The translations under genes were made by a program, and so were the position numbers. A stretch of DNA of 64,000 nucleotides from UBA2033 sp035345875 (GTDB taxonomy: Bacteria > Spirochaetota > Leptospiria > Leptospirales > Leptospiraceae), in the NCBI GenBank assembly GCA_035345875.1, contig DAORDH010000019.1:1-64000 (forward strand). The letters are read 5' to 3'. The notes under the pieces were generated by a model. The model did not search any database, was not told the origin of the DNA, and saw nothing but the letters and a program-made list of their open reading frames with translations. Positions 18,264-25,707 of the stretch are shown piece by piece. Position 1 is the stretch's first letter. Every line of letters starts with the position of its first letter.

Positions 18264-18824
18264 ATGATAATTCAGAATAAAAACAAAGGTAATTTAATTT
18301 ACCTGCTTTCTTTTCTCATTTTTCTAAGTTTATTCTGCAATACAGAAGATAGAAAACCAAAAGAAGCAATCGTTTATTTAAAAGACAATACAGATGGGAC
18401 AATAGAAGACACTCGGTATAACTACACTTGGCAAAAATGCAGCATGGGACAAACACAAAATGAAATCTGTGCGGGTAGTGCTGTATTAACAAATTGGCTC
18501 TCTGCCATGCAATATTGTAAGCATCTGAAATTAGCAAATAAAAAATAGGCATTACCTACCTCAAATGAACTTATTAGTCTTATCTCTTCCGGCTATCGCT
18601 CAGCGGATAGTTCAAATAGGTTTCCAAATAAAAGCGGTAGTATCTATTGGTCTGCCACTTCCCACGAGGCTGTAAATTTAATTGGCATTGTGGTAGATCT
18701 AAAAGATATAAAGGCGGAATACAAAGTGAAGTTTGATACAAATTATGTAAGATGTATTTCTAAGCATAAGGTAATTCATCATGGAATTCACAAGCATCAT
18801 GAAAATTGGAGCGATGAAGATTGA
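18264..18824 (+). pseudogene. DUF1566/Lcl-type lipoprotein gene interrupted by in-frame TAG
   Basis: From ATG 18264 a lipoprotein signal (lipobox FLSLFC) leads into a DUF1566-like domain: YNYTWQKCSMGQ, NWLSAMQYCKHLKLANKK. At 18546-18548 the frame meets TAG, and reading on in the same frame gives ALPTSNELISL, SGSIYWSATS and NYVRCIS, which complete the family (usual form W-R-L-P-T-x-x-E-L, later YWSST and VRCV). The TAG stands exactly where the conserved Trp (TGG) is expected. There is no frameshift, so a single G-to-A nonsense change explains it. The tail is His-rich (KVIHHGIHKHH). A truncated lipoprotein, readthrough or a sequencing error are alternatives. Confidence 0.8.
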
Positions 18825-18850
18825 AAGCAACGTCACGTGACGTCGCTTTC
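18823..18850. repeat. 28-bp near-perfect palindrome between convergent genes
   Basis: A self-complementary core, ACGTCACGTGACGT, is flanked by GAAAGC on the left and GCTTTC on the right, with only one mismatched pair of positions. It starts on the stop codon of the broken lipoprotein gene and ends 22 bp before the glnK stop. It could act as a bidirectional terminator (though no T-run follows) or a protein-binding site. Confidence 0.75.
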
Positions 18851-18871
18851 CACTATGACATCGAACATTTT

Positions 18872-19213
18872 TTATATAGCAGTCTTGCCGCTTTCTCCTG
18901 TTCGAATGCGATAGCATTTTTCTAGAGGAACTACAAAGATTTTTCCATCCCCTACAACTCCATCTCCATGCTTCGCTGAGTTCATGATTGCATTCACTAC
19001 GATGTCTTCAAACTCATCATTACACGCAATTTTAATTTCCACTTTTGGAAGAAGGTTTGGTTTTACTCTTTGACCACGAAAGAGTTCTGTATCTTCTTCT
19101 CTTCCATGTCCTGTTATGCGATTGACTGAAATACGAGTAATTTCTGCGGCTAACAGAGCTTCTCTCACTTCATCTAATTTATCTGGTTGAATAATTGCTA
19201 TAATTAATTTCAT
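18872..19213 (-). CDS. glnK: PII nitrogen regulatory protein with atypical T-loop
   Basis: PII signal protein of 113 residues that senses ATP/ADP and 2-oxoglutarate and typically blocks the Amt channel when nitrogen is plentiful. N-terminal MKLIIAIIQPDKLDEVREAL and the C-terminal signature HGDGVVGDGKIFVVPLEKCYRIRTGE are well conserved. The T-loop is unusual: GHGREEDTELFRGQRVKPNLLPK is one residue shorter than E. coli GlnB, with Phe at the Tyr46 place and Val50 at the place of the uridylylated Tyr51. Control by GlnD-type uridylylation at Tyr51 is therefore excluded by sequence. It follows amt by 11 bp in the same operon. Confidence 0.93.
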   Translation of the reverse strand: MKLIIAIIQPDKLDEVREALLAAEITRISVNRITGHGREEDTELFRGQRVKPNLLPKVEIKIACNDEFEDIVVNAIMNSAKHGDGVVGDGKIFVVPLEKCYRIRTGESGKTAI

Positions 19214-19224
19214 AAGCTCTCCTA

Positions 19225-20271
19225 TTAGTTGAGATTCATTAAACCATAGCCACTTTCGCTATGCTCTGTATGATCTAATCCAGCCAATTCTTCTGATTTA
19301 CTAATTCTAAATCCAACAGTCTTTTGCACTATGAAACAAATAATCAAAGTTCCAACAGCGGATAACAAGATAGTAACCCCCATTCCTTTTAATTGTAAAA
19401 GAAATTGTTGAAAGTAGGTCCACTCTCCTCCCATTTTAGCTGCTGCTTGTTTCATCCAAGAATCACGAATTAAAAAACTAAGGGCTAATACACCGAAACC
19501 GCTTCCCACTCCATGAATTCCAAAACAATCTAAACTATCATCATATCCCAATTTATTTTTCATTTCGAGTGCGAAGAAACAAATAATAGAAGATGCCATC
19601 CCAAGTAAAATTGCCCCTTTGGGAGTTACAACTCCAGCCGCGGGAGTAATTACAACTAGCCCTGCTAAGATTCCAGACACAAATCCTAAAGAAGTAACTT
19701 TTCTAAATTTTATAGATTCAACAATCATCCAAGTTAAAGCGCCTGACGCAGCAGAAACATGGATCACAAGACCACCTGCAAGATCAATCACTCCGGGCCC
19801 AGAGGTAAATAGCCAACCATCAGATGCCCAAATCCAATGGGCAAGTGGGCAATAGATTGCTAAAAACCAAAGTGCGATAAAAAGAATATAACCTTTAATG
19901 GAAACTCTTTCAGCAATCGCTCCACTAATCAGGGCAGGAGTAATAATTGCAAATTTTCCTTGAAACATTGCAATCACATATTCAGGCACTCCATTCACAA
20001 TGGATTCATCAATTCCATTTAAAAAGAAATAATCTGGATTCCACCCTATAAATCCACCTAACGCATTTTTCCCAAAGGAAAGAGAGTAACCAACAGCTAC
20101 CCACAATACTCCAATGACTGCAAGTGGAACAAAACTATGCATCATAGTTCCTAAAACATTTTTTGTATGAACCAGTCCGCCATAGAACATAGCAAGTCCT
20201 GGAATCATTAACAACACGAGTCCTGTAGACACAAGCATCCATGCAGTTGTGACCGAATCAACAACTTCCAT
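19225..20271 (-). CDS. amt: Ammonium transporter (Amt family)
   Basis: Inner-membrane ammonium channel of 348 residues from ATG 20271 (upstream in-frame ATGs at 20283 and 20298 are possible). The family pattern starts VTTAWMLVSTGLVLLMIPGLAMFYGG. Both pore histidines are visible, in GGLVIHVSAASGALTW and CFGIHGVGSGFGVL. About 11 helices are predicted; the C-terminal tail (FRISKSEELAGLDHTEHSESGYG) carries the conserved cytoplasmic segment. It is co-transcribed with glnK downstream, the common amtB/PII partnership. No sigma-54 motif is visible in the 150 bp upstream, unlike many amt-glnK operons. Confidence 0.94.
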   Translation of the reverse strand: MEVVDSVTTAWMLVSTGLVLLMIPGLAMFYGGLVHTKNVLGTMMHSFVPLAVIGVLWVAVGYSLSFGKNALGGFIGWNPDYFFLNGIDESIVNGVPEYVIAMFQGKFAIITPALISGAIAERVSIKGYILFIALWFLAIYCPLAHWIWASDGWLFTSGPGVIDLAGGLVIHVSAASGALTWMIVESIKFRKVTSLGFVSGILAGLVVITPAAGVVTPKGAILLGMASSIICFFALEMKNKLGYDDSLDCFGIHGVGSGFGVLALSFLIRDSWMKQAAAKMGGEWTYFQQFLLQLKGMGVTILLSAVGTLIICFIVQKTVGFRISKSEELAGLDHTEHSESGYGLMNLN

Positions 20272-20721
20272 ATAACCTCTCATATACCTCAAATGCATTT
20301 AAGCATTGTTAGGTGACCGATCGAATCGGTTTTTATTTTTTTTACCATTCCGTAAAAAGTTTTCCTACAATCTAGATTTATTTTGAGAAATTGAATTTTG
20401 AATTTACAATTGCATAGATCACATACATTTTATCGATACTTTAAACATAGAAAATATTTTGCTGAATTCATAAGGATTTTTTATTAAAAATATTCAGGTG
20501 AGATAAAAGTTTTACTTTAAATTATTTTACTGTTTTTTTTTAAACAGGAATATTGTTCTAAATGTAGTATTACTAAACGTAAAAATTATTTAAATAATTC
20601 TGAAGTGAAAAAGTGTATTCGGTATAAACATATTACTAGGAGCTTTTTTAAGAATATATTTATTGTTTTTGAATTCAAAGTTTTTTATAAATTTAAAATC
20701 ACTTCTATTTTAAAAACCAAT
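20272..20721. other. Intergenic leader region of amt
   Basis: This 450-bp stretch lies upstream of amt and downstream of the phosphatase gene (both minus strand). It is strongly AT-rich. Close to amt it holds two small hairpins (AATGC/GCATT at about 20294-20309, and ACCGAT/ATCGGT at 20316-20330). I see no gene, tRNA or known riboswitch in the remainder. Confidence 0.5.
20316..20343 (+). terminator. Terminator-like hairpin on the plus strand in the amt leader
   Basis: ACCGAT-CGA-ATCGGT is followed by TTTTATTTTTTTT on the plus strand, a standard intrinsic terminator shape. No plus-strand gene precedes it, so it may end an antisense or small RNA reading out of amt, or may function as a leader structure of amt on the minus strand. 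Confidence 0.5.
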
Positions 20722-21426
20722 TCAAATATTTAGAAAGTATTCTGATTTTACAAATTTATTTAGAAAACTTTCTTGCTCTTTATTTAATTTTATTTTTCGC
20801 CTTTTACCCTTTATAAATTCAAATGCTTCCTCAACACTTTGCTTTTTGTTCCTAATTAAATAAAGAATGATTGCAACTAATGCTGTTCTTCCATGCCCTT
20901 CAGCGCAATGAATATATATATTTGAACGAAGCTTACTGACTTCTTTTATGAATAAATAAAAATCAACCTCATCAGGAATAGAAGCATCTAAAATTGGGAA
21001 TGATATATACTTTTTATTTTGAATAATCGAGTAATCTTCATTCAGTTCAGCCGTTAAATCTACAACTATTTCAATATCATTTGGCAAATCTTTGTATATC
21101 AATTTTTTTCCAATGTAATAGTTTTCAAAAAAGAAATCATATTTATTCTCTTTTGAAAATTTATATTTAAAAAACCAAATTGAATAAATTATTAAAAAAT
21201 AGGGAAGTATTGCAAGATTAGAGATTATTGAAAGCTTCCCTGAGTTTTTACTTTTATAAAATAATTTTGGTTTATTTATGAAGTAAATCAATCCAAGTAT
21301 GGGATAACTTAAAGAAAACCAAAATAGAACAATTTTTAATAGTTGATTATCCATTTCTAAAGCATTTGCCGAAAATGCAATCGATACCATCAAAAAAATT
21401 AAAGATAGCTTTTGGGATGATTTCAT
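20722..21426 (-). CDS. Membrane-anchored dual-specificity/tyrosine phosphatase
   Basis: A 234-residue protein from ATG 21426 (an in-frame TTG at 21453 would add 9 residues). Hydrophobic helices lie at about 7-24, 29-50 and 68-87, followed by a cytoplasmic catalytic domain. The signature HCAEGHGRTA carries the nucleophile C174 and R180 of the CX5R loop, and FPILDASIPDE offers D148 as the likely general acid. IVVDLTAEL matches the DSP fold. The GHGR loop lacks the Lys of PTEN-type enzymes, so a protein or small phosphate-ester substrate is open. It is the last gene after an OmpA-like lipoprotein and a degenerate AAA+ regulator, 34 bp downstream of the latter. Confidence 0.8.
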   Translation of the reverse strand: MKSSQKLSLIFLMVSIAFSANALEMDNQLLKIVLFWFSLSYPILGLIYFINKPKLFYKSKNSGKLSIISNLAILPYFLIIYSIWFFKYKFSKENKYDFFFENYYIGKKLIYKDLPNDIEIVVDLTAELNEDYSIIQNKKYISFPILDASIPDEVDFYLFIKEVSKLRSNIYIHCAEGHGRTALVAIILYLIRNKKQSVEEAFEFIKGKRRKIKLNKEQESFLNKFVKSEYFLNI

Positions 21427-21460
21427 GAATCTATATCTGACTACGCCAAACAACCATTAA

Positions 21461-22390
21461 TCACAAATCATATTCTTTAATCTTCCGATACAAAGTTCTC
21501 TCCGATATACCAAGAACCTTTGCACACTTCTCTCTATTTCCACCAACGACTTTCAAATTTTCTCGAATGATTTCTTTTTCGTAATCATTCATTGGAATTC
21601 CGGGGATGATATTTAATTTGCCGCGAGTGATAATAGAAGAGGTTGTGATAAAATCTTTTGGAACCTGTGACACATCTAATACTTTCTCGCTAGAAAGAAT
21701 AATCATTCCCTCGAGCATATTTCTTAGCTGAGCAACGTTCCCAGGCCAATCATACTGCAAGATAAATTGGATCAACTTTTCAGAAATTCTTGTGATATTC
21801 TTATTGTATTTATCTTTCAATTCATTTACAAAATGATTCACGAGAAGAGGCAAATCAGACTTAACCTCTTTCAAGCTAACGGTATTTAAACAGATTAAAT
21901 TTATTTTTTGAAAAAGATCTTTTCGAAAAATTCCATCTTTCACCATTTGAGGAAGACTTTTATTAGAAGAAGTAAAAATTCTAGAAGCAAATTGAACCGT
22001 TTCTTTTTTATCTGTGACTATCTCTTGATTCTCTAAAATTCTAAATAGAATTGCTTGTCCGTCTGTATCTAATAATTCTAGTTTATCAAAATAAACAGGA
22101 GAGTTTATTTTGATTGATTCTCCTTTTATATGTAAGGTTTTTGCTGTCTTCTCTGAATACTTATGTATTAAAATATTCAAATCAGAATGAAAACTTCCAC
22201 AATCAATCTCAATCATTTCTTTTTGAGAAATCAATTTAGCAATTAAACTTTTTCCAGTTCCAACATCCCCTTGTATATAAACTGGAACATTCAATTCAGA
22301 TAAGTTTTCAATCTTAACATTTAAAGATTTAATTGGAGATGAATTTCCAATTAACATCTTCAATCCAAATTCATCCTCAATTGGTTTCAT
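21461..22390 (-). CDS. Degenerate sigma-54-activator-like AAA+ protein with Fis HTH
   Basis: A 309-residue regulator with no receiver or GAF domain. The AAA+ core has Walker A GDVGTGKS (41-48), arginine-finger region FRKDLF (155-160) and YDWPGNV (213-219). The C-terminal Fis-type HTH is NREKCAKVLGISERTLYRKI. Two essential elements are altered: no GAFTGA loop is found where it should contact sigma-54, and the Walker B region reads VYFDKLELL, with Lys replacing the catalytic Glu. It probably binds DNA but does not remodel sigma-54 holoenzyme. Its ATG abuts the stop of the OmpA-like lipoprotein gene, so envelope-linked regulation is plausible. Confidence 0.85.
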   Translation of the reverse strand: MKPIEDEFGLKMLIGNSSPIKSLNVKIENLSELNVPVYIQGDVGTGKSLIAKLISQKEMIEIDCGSFHSDLNILIHKYSEKTAKTLHIKGESIKINSPVYFDKLELLDTDGQAILFRILENQEIVTDKKETVQFASRIFTSSNKSLPQMVKDGIFRKDLFQKINLICLNTVSLKEVKSDLPLLVNHFVNELKDKYNKNITRISEKLIQFILQYDWPGNVAQLRNMLEGMIILSSEKVLDVSQVPKDFITTSSIITRGKLNIIPGIPMNDYEKEIIRENLKVVGGNREKCAKVLGISERTLYRKIKEYDL

Positions 22391-23308
22391 CTAGTTTTGC
22401 TTAGATATTTTATTTTGCTGGCTACCGTTTGTATCAGCCATTTTTTTTAACTCTTCATAACCAGGTAATAAGGAGAGATCTGGAACTACTACAATTTCAA
22501 TTCTCCTGTTCAAAGCCTTATTTGCATTTGTATCGTTAGGAGCAATAGGACGACTATCCCCAAAACTAGCAGCAGATATTTTGGATTCCGGTAATCCAGC
22601 CTTTATCATTGTATATAATACATTAATAGCTCTATCAGCCGCTAAATCCCAGTTCGTTTGACCGTAGACTCTATATCTATCACTATCTGTATGGCCTTCT
22701 ATTTGAAACTTTCTATTTTCTATCTCTGTCAAAATTGAGGTTACTTCTGTGATCGCTTTTTTACCGTTAGACGATAGATCTTTTGAACCGGATGCAAATA
22801 AAACATCTGACGGTAAAACAATAACCATCCTACCATCAATCATTTTGATTTTTAATTTTCCCGTATCAATAAAAGTTTTAAACTTATCAAGTAGACTTTT
22901 AAACTCAGTAACACGTGCCTCGGATTCTTCTTTTCGTTTTTTGAGATCCTCTAGAGCTCGAGTCATTTCATCTCTTTGTTTTGCTAAGGCATCTTTCTCT
23001 TGGCTTAAATCATCGACGGATCCTTCCATTTGTGCAATGGAACTTCGTAAGAATATTTTCTCTTTGAGTAATTCATTGTATTTATCTTGCTTTGCTTGCA
23101 GTTCTTTGCTCTGTGCTTCTTTTAGATTAGCGATTTCTTTATTTTTATCGTCTTCTAATTTTATAGATTTTTCCTTTTCTGCTTTTAGCTCTTCTTGAAG
23201 CTTTTGTTCTGTTTCATCACAGGTTTGCTTTAATGTATCATACTTACTATTCGAAACGCATCCAATAAATAAAAAAGAAAAGAGTAAAATTATTTTATAT
23301 TGATTCAT
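22391..23308 (-). CDS. OmpA-domain lipoprotein with coiled coil
   Basis: A 305-residue outer-membrane lipoprotein that should bind peptidoglycan. Signal peptide ends with lipobox FLFIGC; a long charged coiled coil covers about residues 20-145, with EKEKSIKLEDDKNKEI and similar heptads. The OmpA/MotB C-terminal domain (about 165-290) has VLPSDVLFASGSKDLS, FQIEGHTDSDRY and SAASFGDSRPIAPNDTNANK-ALNRRIEIVV. It begins an operon with the degenerate AAA+ gene (0 bp gap) and the phosphatase. MotB is less likely because there is a lipobox rather than a single N-terminal membrane helix with proton-binding Asp. Confidence 0.88.
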   Translation of the reverse strand: MNQYKIILLFSFLFIGCVSNSKYDTLKQTCDETEQKLQEELKAEKEKSIKLEDDKNKEIANLKEAQSKELQAKQDKYNELLKEKIFLRSSIAQMEGSVDDLSQEKDALAKQRDEMTRALEDLKKRKEESEARVTEFKSLLDKFKTFIDTGKLKIKMIDGRMVIVLPSDVLFASGSKDLSSNGKKAITEVTSILTEIENRKFQIEGHTDSDRYRVYGQTNWDLAADRAINVLYTMIKAGLPESKISAASFGDSRPIAPNDTNANKALNRRIEIVVVPDLSLLPGYEELKKMADTNGSQQNKISKQN

Positions 23309-23364
23309 TCAAAAGTTTCCTTAATTCACTCATTCTATGTAAAATATAAGAATTTGTAAACTAC

Positions 23365-24114
23365 TTAAAGTTGTGTAATCAATACAGGGTATCCCTTGCG
23401 GATAACAAGTGTATGCTCAAATTGAGCAACTAAACTACTATCGGGAGTTCGTAAAGTCCAACCATCTGATTTTGTAACTGCATGAATGGCTCTGGTGGAA
23501 ATAAATGGTTCTATTGTGATCACCATTCCATCTTCTAACACTCTATCATCTGATTTATCATAATAATTAGCAATAAATCGAGGCTCCTCATGAAGTGCAC
23601 CCCCAACCCCATGACCTCCTAGATTACGGATAACGGTATACCCACTATTCTGAGCTAAGTCTTGAACTGTTTTACCAATCTGATTTATTTTCCTTCCTGC
23701 TCTAGCAATGTTAACTGCACTGTCCAATGCTGAACGGGTAACGCGTATTAACCGCTGTGTCATAGCATTATAAGGAGGAATTTGAAATGATGCTCCAGTA
23801 TCAGCAAAGTATCCATCCAATTCTGCTGATACATCTATATTAACAAGATCTCCGGGGGCAAGTTTTCTTCTAGAAGAAGGGATTCCATGCGCAAATTCAT
23901 CATTGACCGATATACAAGTATTTCCTGGAAAATCATACGTTAGCTTAGGAGCCGAACGTGCTCCTTTTTTTTCAAGTAACTTACCTCCCAAATAATCCAG
24001 TTCTTCTGTATGCATACCAGGTCTCGCCGCCTGCCTCATTTCGCGAAGCACACTAGACACAATCATTCCTATTTTTTTTAATAATTGTATATCTCTCATT
24101 GAGTTTATTGACAT
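23365..24114 (-). CDS. map: Methionine aminopeptidase type I
   Basis: Removes the initiator Met from new proteins in the cytoplasm. It has 249 residues, the normal size for type I. All metal ligands are visible: D in NIDVSAELDGYFADTGASF (two Asp), H in GHGVGGALHEEP, E in ITIEPFIS, and E in AQFEHTLVI. GGAG-like GGAG (ACGGAGACC) lies 8 bases before ATG 24114. It stands alone between the OmpA-like gene and the RRM gene rather than in a ribosomal operon. Confidence 0.94.
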   Translation of the reverse strand: MSINSMRDIQLLKKIGMIVSSVLREMRQAARPGMHTEELDYLGGKLLEKKGARSAPKLTYDFPGNTCISVNDEFAHGIPSSRRKLAPGDLVNIDVSAELDGYFADTGASFQIPPYNAMTQRLIRVTRSALDSAVNIARAGRKINQIGKTVQDLAQNSGYTVIRNLGGHGVGGALHEEPRFIANYYDKSDDRVLEDGMVITIEPFISTRAIHAVTKSDGWTLRTPDSSLVAQFEHTLVIRKGYPVLITQL

Positions 24115-24429
24115 AGTGTGGTCTCCGTTTTATAAATAAATCCTATCTAGTAATATTTACTCCACTTTAAAATAAAGATATTTCTTGTAAAGTTTTGTTG
24201 ACAATTTATGAAACACCGTTAAAGTCGTATGTGATTTGGACTTTTTGAATTTTTGTCAGTGTTTTAAAGCTTGTTTTAGAAATTTACTGTTTTCTTCTCT
24301 CGCCTCTTTTCTCACGATTTTCTCTAAAAAAACAAAAAGATATTACTTTTAATTATAGAGTTAACTTCAAAAATTAATCATCTATATTATTTGTTATGCC
24401 AACTCAATATTGATTTAAGGATTTTGAAT
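24115..24429. other. Divergent promoter region of map and the RRM gene
   Basis: A 315-bp AT-rich stretch between divergent starts. I see a likely promoter for the RRM gene at 24361-24388 (listed separately) and no gene. The long leader could hold cold-responsive structure, but I cannot show it. Confidence 0.4.
24361..24388 (+). promoter_or_regulatory. Possible sigma-70-type promoter for the RRM gene
   Basis: TTAACT (24361-24366) and TATATT (24383-24388) are 16 bp apart. A start near 24395 would give a leader of about 35 nt with AAGGA at 24417-24421 before ATG 24430. Confidence 0.4.
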
Positions 24430-24759
24430 ATGAACATTTATGTAGGAAATTTAACCTATGAGGCTAGTGAAGCAGATGTAAGAGCAGCTTTTGAAGCATT
24501 CGGAGAAGTAACTTCTGTAAAAATTATTACAGATAAATTTACCGGTCAATCCCGTGGAATTGGCTTTGTCGAAATGGCAAATAAAACAGATGCGTTAGCA
24601 GCAATCAGCGATCTAAACGGTAAAGAATTAAAAGGTCGTATGTTAAAAGTGAACGAAGCTCTTCCTAAAAAAAGTTTTGATAAAGGAAGCAGCAATAATT
24701 CCTACGGAAATAGACCTAATAAAGGCGATCGTCCAAGAAGAAACAACAACTGGAGATAA
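24430..24759 (+). CDS. RRM-type RNA-binding protein
   Basis: A 109-residue cytoplasmic RNA-binding protein. ATG 24430 is chosen for AAGGA 8 bases upstream and because the RRM begins right after it. RNP2 (IYVGNL, residues 3-8) and RNP1 (RGIGFVEM, 42-49) are intact, and the last 25 residues form a basic Asn/Gly/Arg tail (NRPNKGDRPRRNNNWR). This layout matches the small glycine-tailed RRM proteins of cyanobacteria and other bacteria, often cold-induced. It is monocistronic, ended by a strong terminator. Confidence 0.92.
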   Translation: MNIYVGNLTYEASEADVRAAFEAFGEVTSVKIITDKFTGQSRGIGFVEMANKTDALAAISDLNGKELKGRMLKVNEALPKKSFDKGSSNNSYGNRPNKGDRPRRNNNWR

Positions 24760-24782
24760 TCTTTTACCTTTAGAGGTTTTAG

Positions 24783-24812
24783 AAAAAAGCACGTTTCAAA
24801 CGTGCTTTTTTT
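24783..24812 (+). terminator. Intrinsic terminator of the RRM gene
   Basis: AAAAAAGCACGTTT (24783-24796) pairs perfectly with AAACGTGCTTTTTT (24798-24811) and ends in a T-run. The A-run on the other side could make it work in both directions. Confidence 0.9.
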
Positions 24813-24915
24813 ATACCTAATATCAAAATTCATTTCCCATTTTTAAATTTTAAATATGTTTTTGATCTAAAAACATCTTAGTTTTCTCGCACGCCTGCAT
24901 TTGCAATATAACGAA

Positions 24916-24934
24916 TAAAAACCTTTCGGAAGGT
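24916..24934 (-). terminator. Probable terminator after tlyA
   Basis: On the minus strand ACCTT pairs with AAGGT around a 4-base loop and is followed by TTTTTAT. It lies 18 bp beyond the tlyA stop and would end the argG-to-tlyA operon. Confidence 0.55.
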
Positions 24935-24951
24935 CTCGTCTTTCTTTTTGT

Positions 24952-25707
24952 TTATAACTTCCAATAAATAAAAAACTCTCTATTTCCAGAAGCACCTCTA
25001 ATCCCTGAGTTACAAATCCCAATCACTTCTGCTTTCATTTGATATTTTAGATAAGATATTATTTTTTTGAGAACTCGAAAATGAACTCTGTGATTCTTAA
25101 CGATTCCCTTTTCAGTTTCCTCTGGCTCACATTCAAATTGAGGTTTAATTAAACTAATTACTTCTATTTTTTTATCTAACGCGTCTTGCTTCAGTTGATA
25201 AATGACCGGAAAAATATGTAAAAGCGAAATAAAGCTCAGATCAATCACGATAAACAAATCAGAATAATTAAAATCTAAATCTCGCCAAGATAAATTCCTA
25301 ACATTGAATCGATCCTTTAGAATTACTTTAGAATTGTTTTGAAGCCTAGATGCCATTTGACCATAACCAACATCAAAGGCATAAATTTTTTCAGCTCCAT
25401 TTAAAAGTAATATTTCAGTGAACCCACCTGTGGATGCACCCAGATCTATACAGATTTTTTTGTTTGAATTAACGTTAAACGCCTTAAATGAAGACTTTAA
25501 TTTTAACGCGCCCCTACTCACATATTCGGGAATTTTATCTACAACTTCAATTTTAACGTCTCTTGGATATTTAAATCCTGCTTTTGTAACTTTCTCTCCA
25601 TTTACTATAATGGATCCAGAAAGTATCAGAGAACTTGCGCGAGCTAAATCATCACAAATCCCTCGTTCCACGAGAAGGATATCTAATCTAGTTTTTTCTT
25701 TCGGCAA
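24952..25707 (-). CDS. tlyA: TlyA-family rRNA 2'-O-methyltransferase (haemolysin A family)
   Basis: A 251-residue cytoplasmic methyltransferase starting at TTG 25707. The N-terminal S4 RNA-binding domain is seen in RLDILLVERGICDDLARAS and IIVNGEKVTKAG. Next comes the RrmJ/FtsJ-like domain with the SAM loop CIDLGASTGGFTEILL and catalytic-type Lys/Asp positions in DLSFISLLHIFP. Family members modify 16S and/or 23S rRNA; the name haemolysin is historical. It overlaps ispA by 20 bp, so it is co-translated at the end of the operon. Confidence 0.92.
   Translation of the reverse strand: MPKEKTRLDILLVERGICDDLARASSLILSGSIIVNGEKVTKAGFKYPRDVKIEVVDKIPEYVSRGALKLKSSFKAFNVNSNKKICIDLGASTGGFTEILLLNGAEKIYAFDVGYGQMASRLQNNSKVILKDRFNVRNLSWRDLDFNYSDLFIVIDLSFISLLHIFPVIYQLKQDALDKKIEVISLIKPQFECEPEETEKGIVKNHRVHFRVLKKIISYLKYQMKAEVIGICNSGIRGASGNREFFIYWKL

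Noticed and set aside
20272..20450. Sigma-54 promoter for amt-glnK
   Set aside because: Searched the minus strand for TGGCAC-N5-TTGC and saw no acceptable match.
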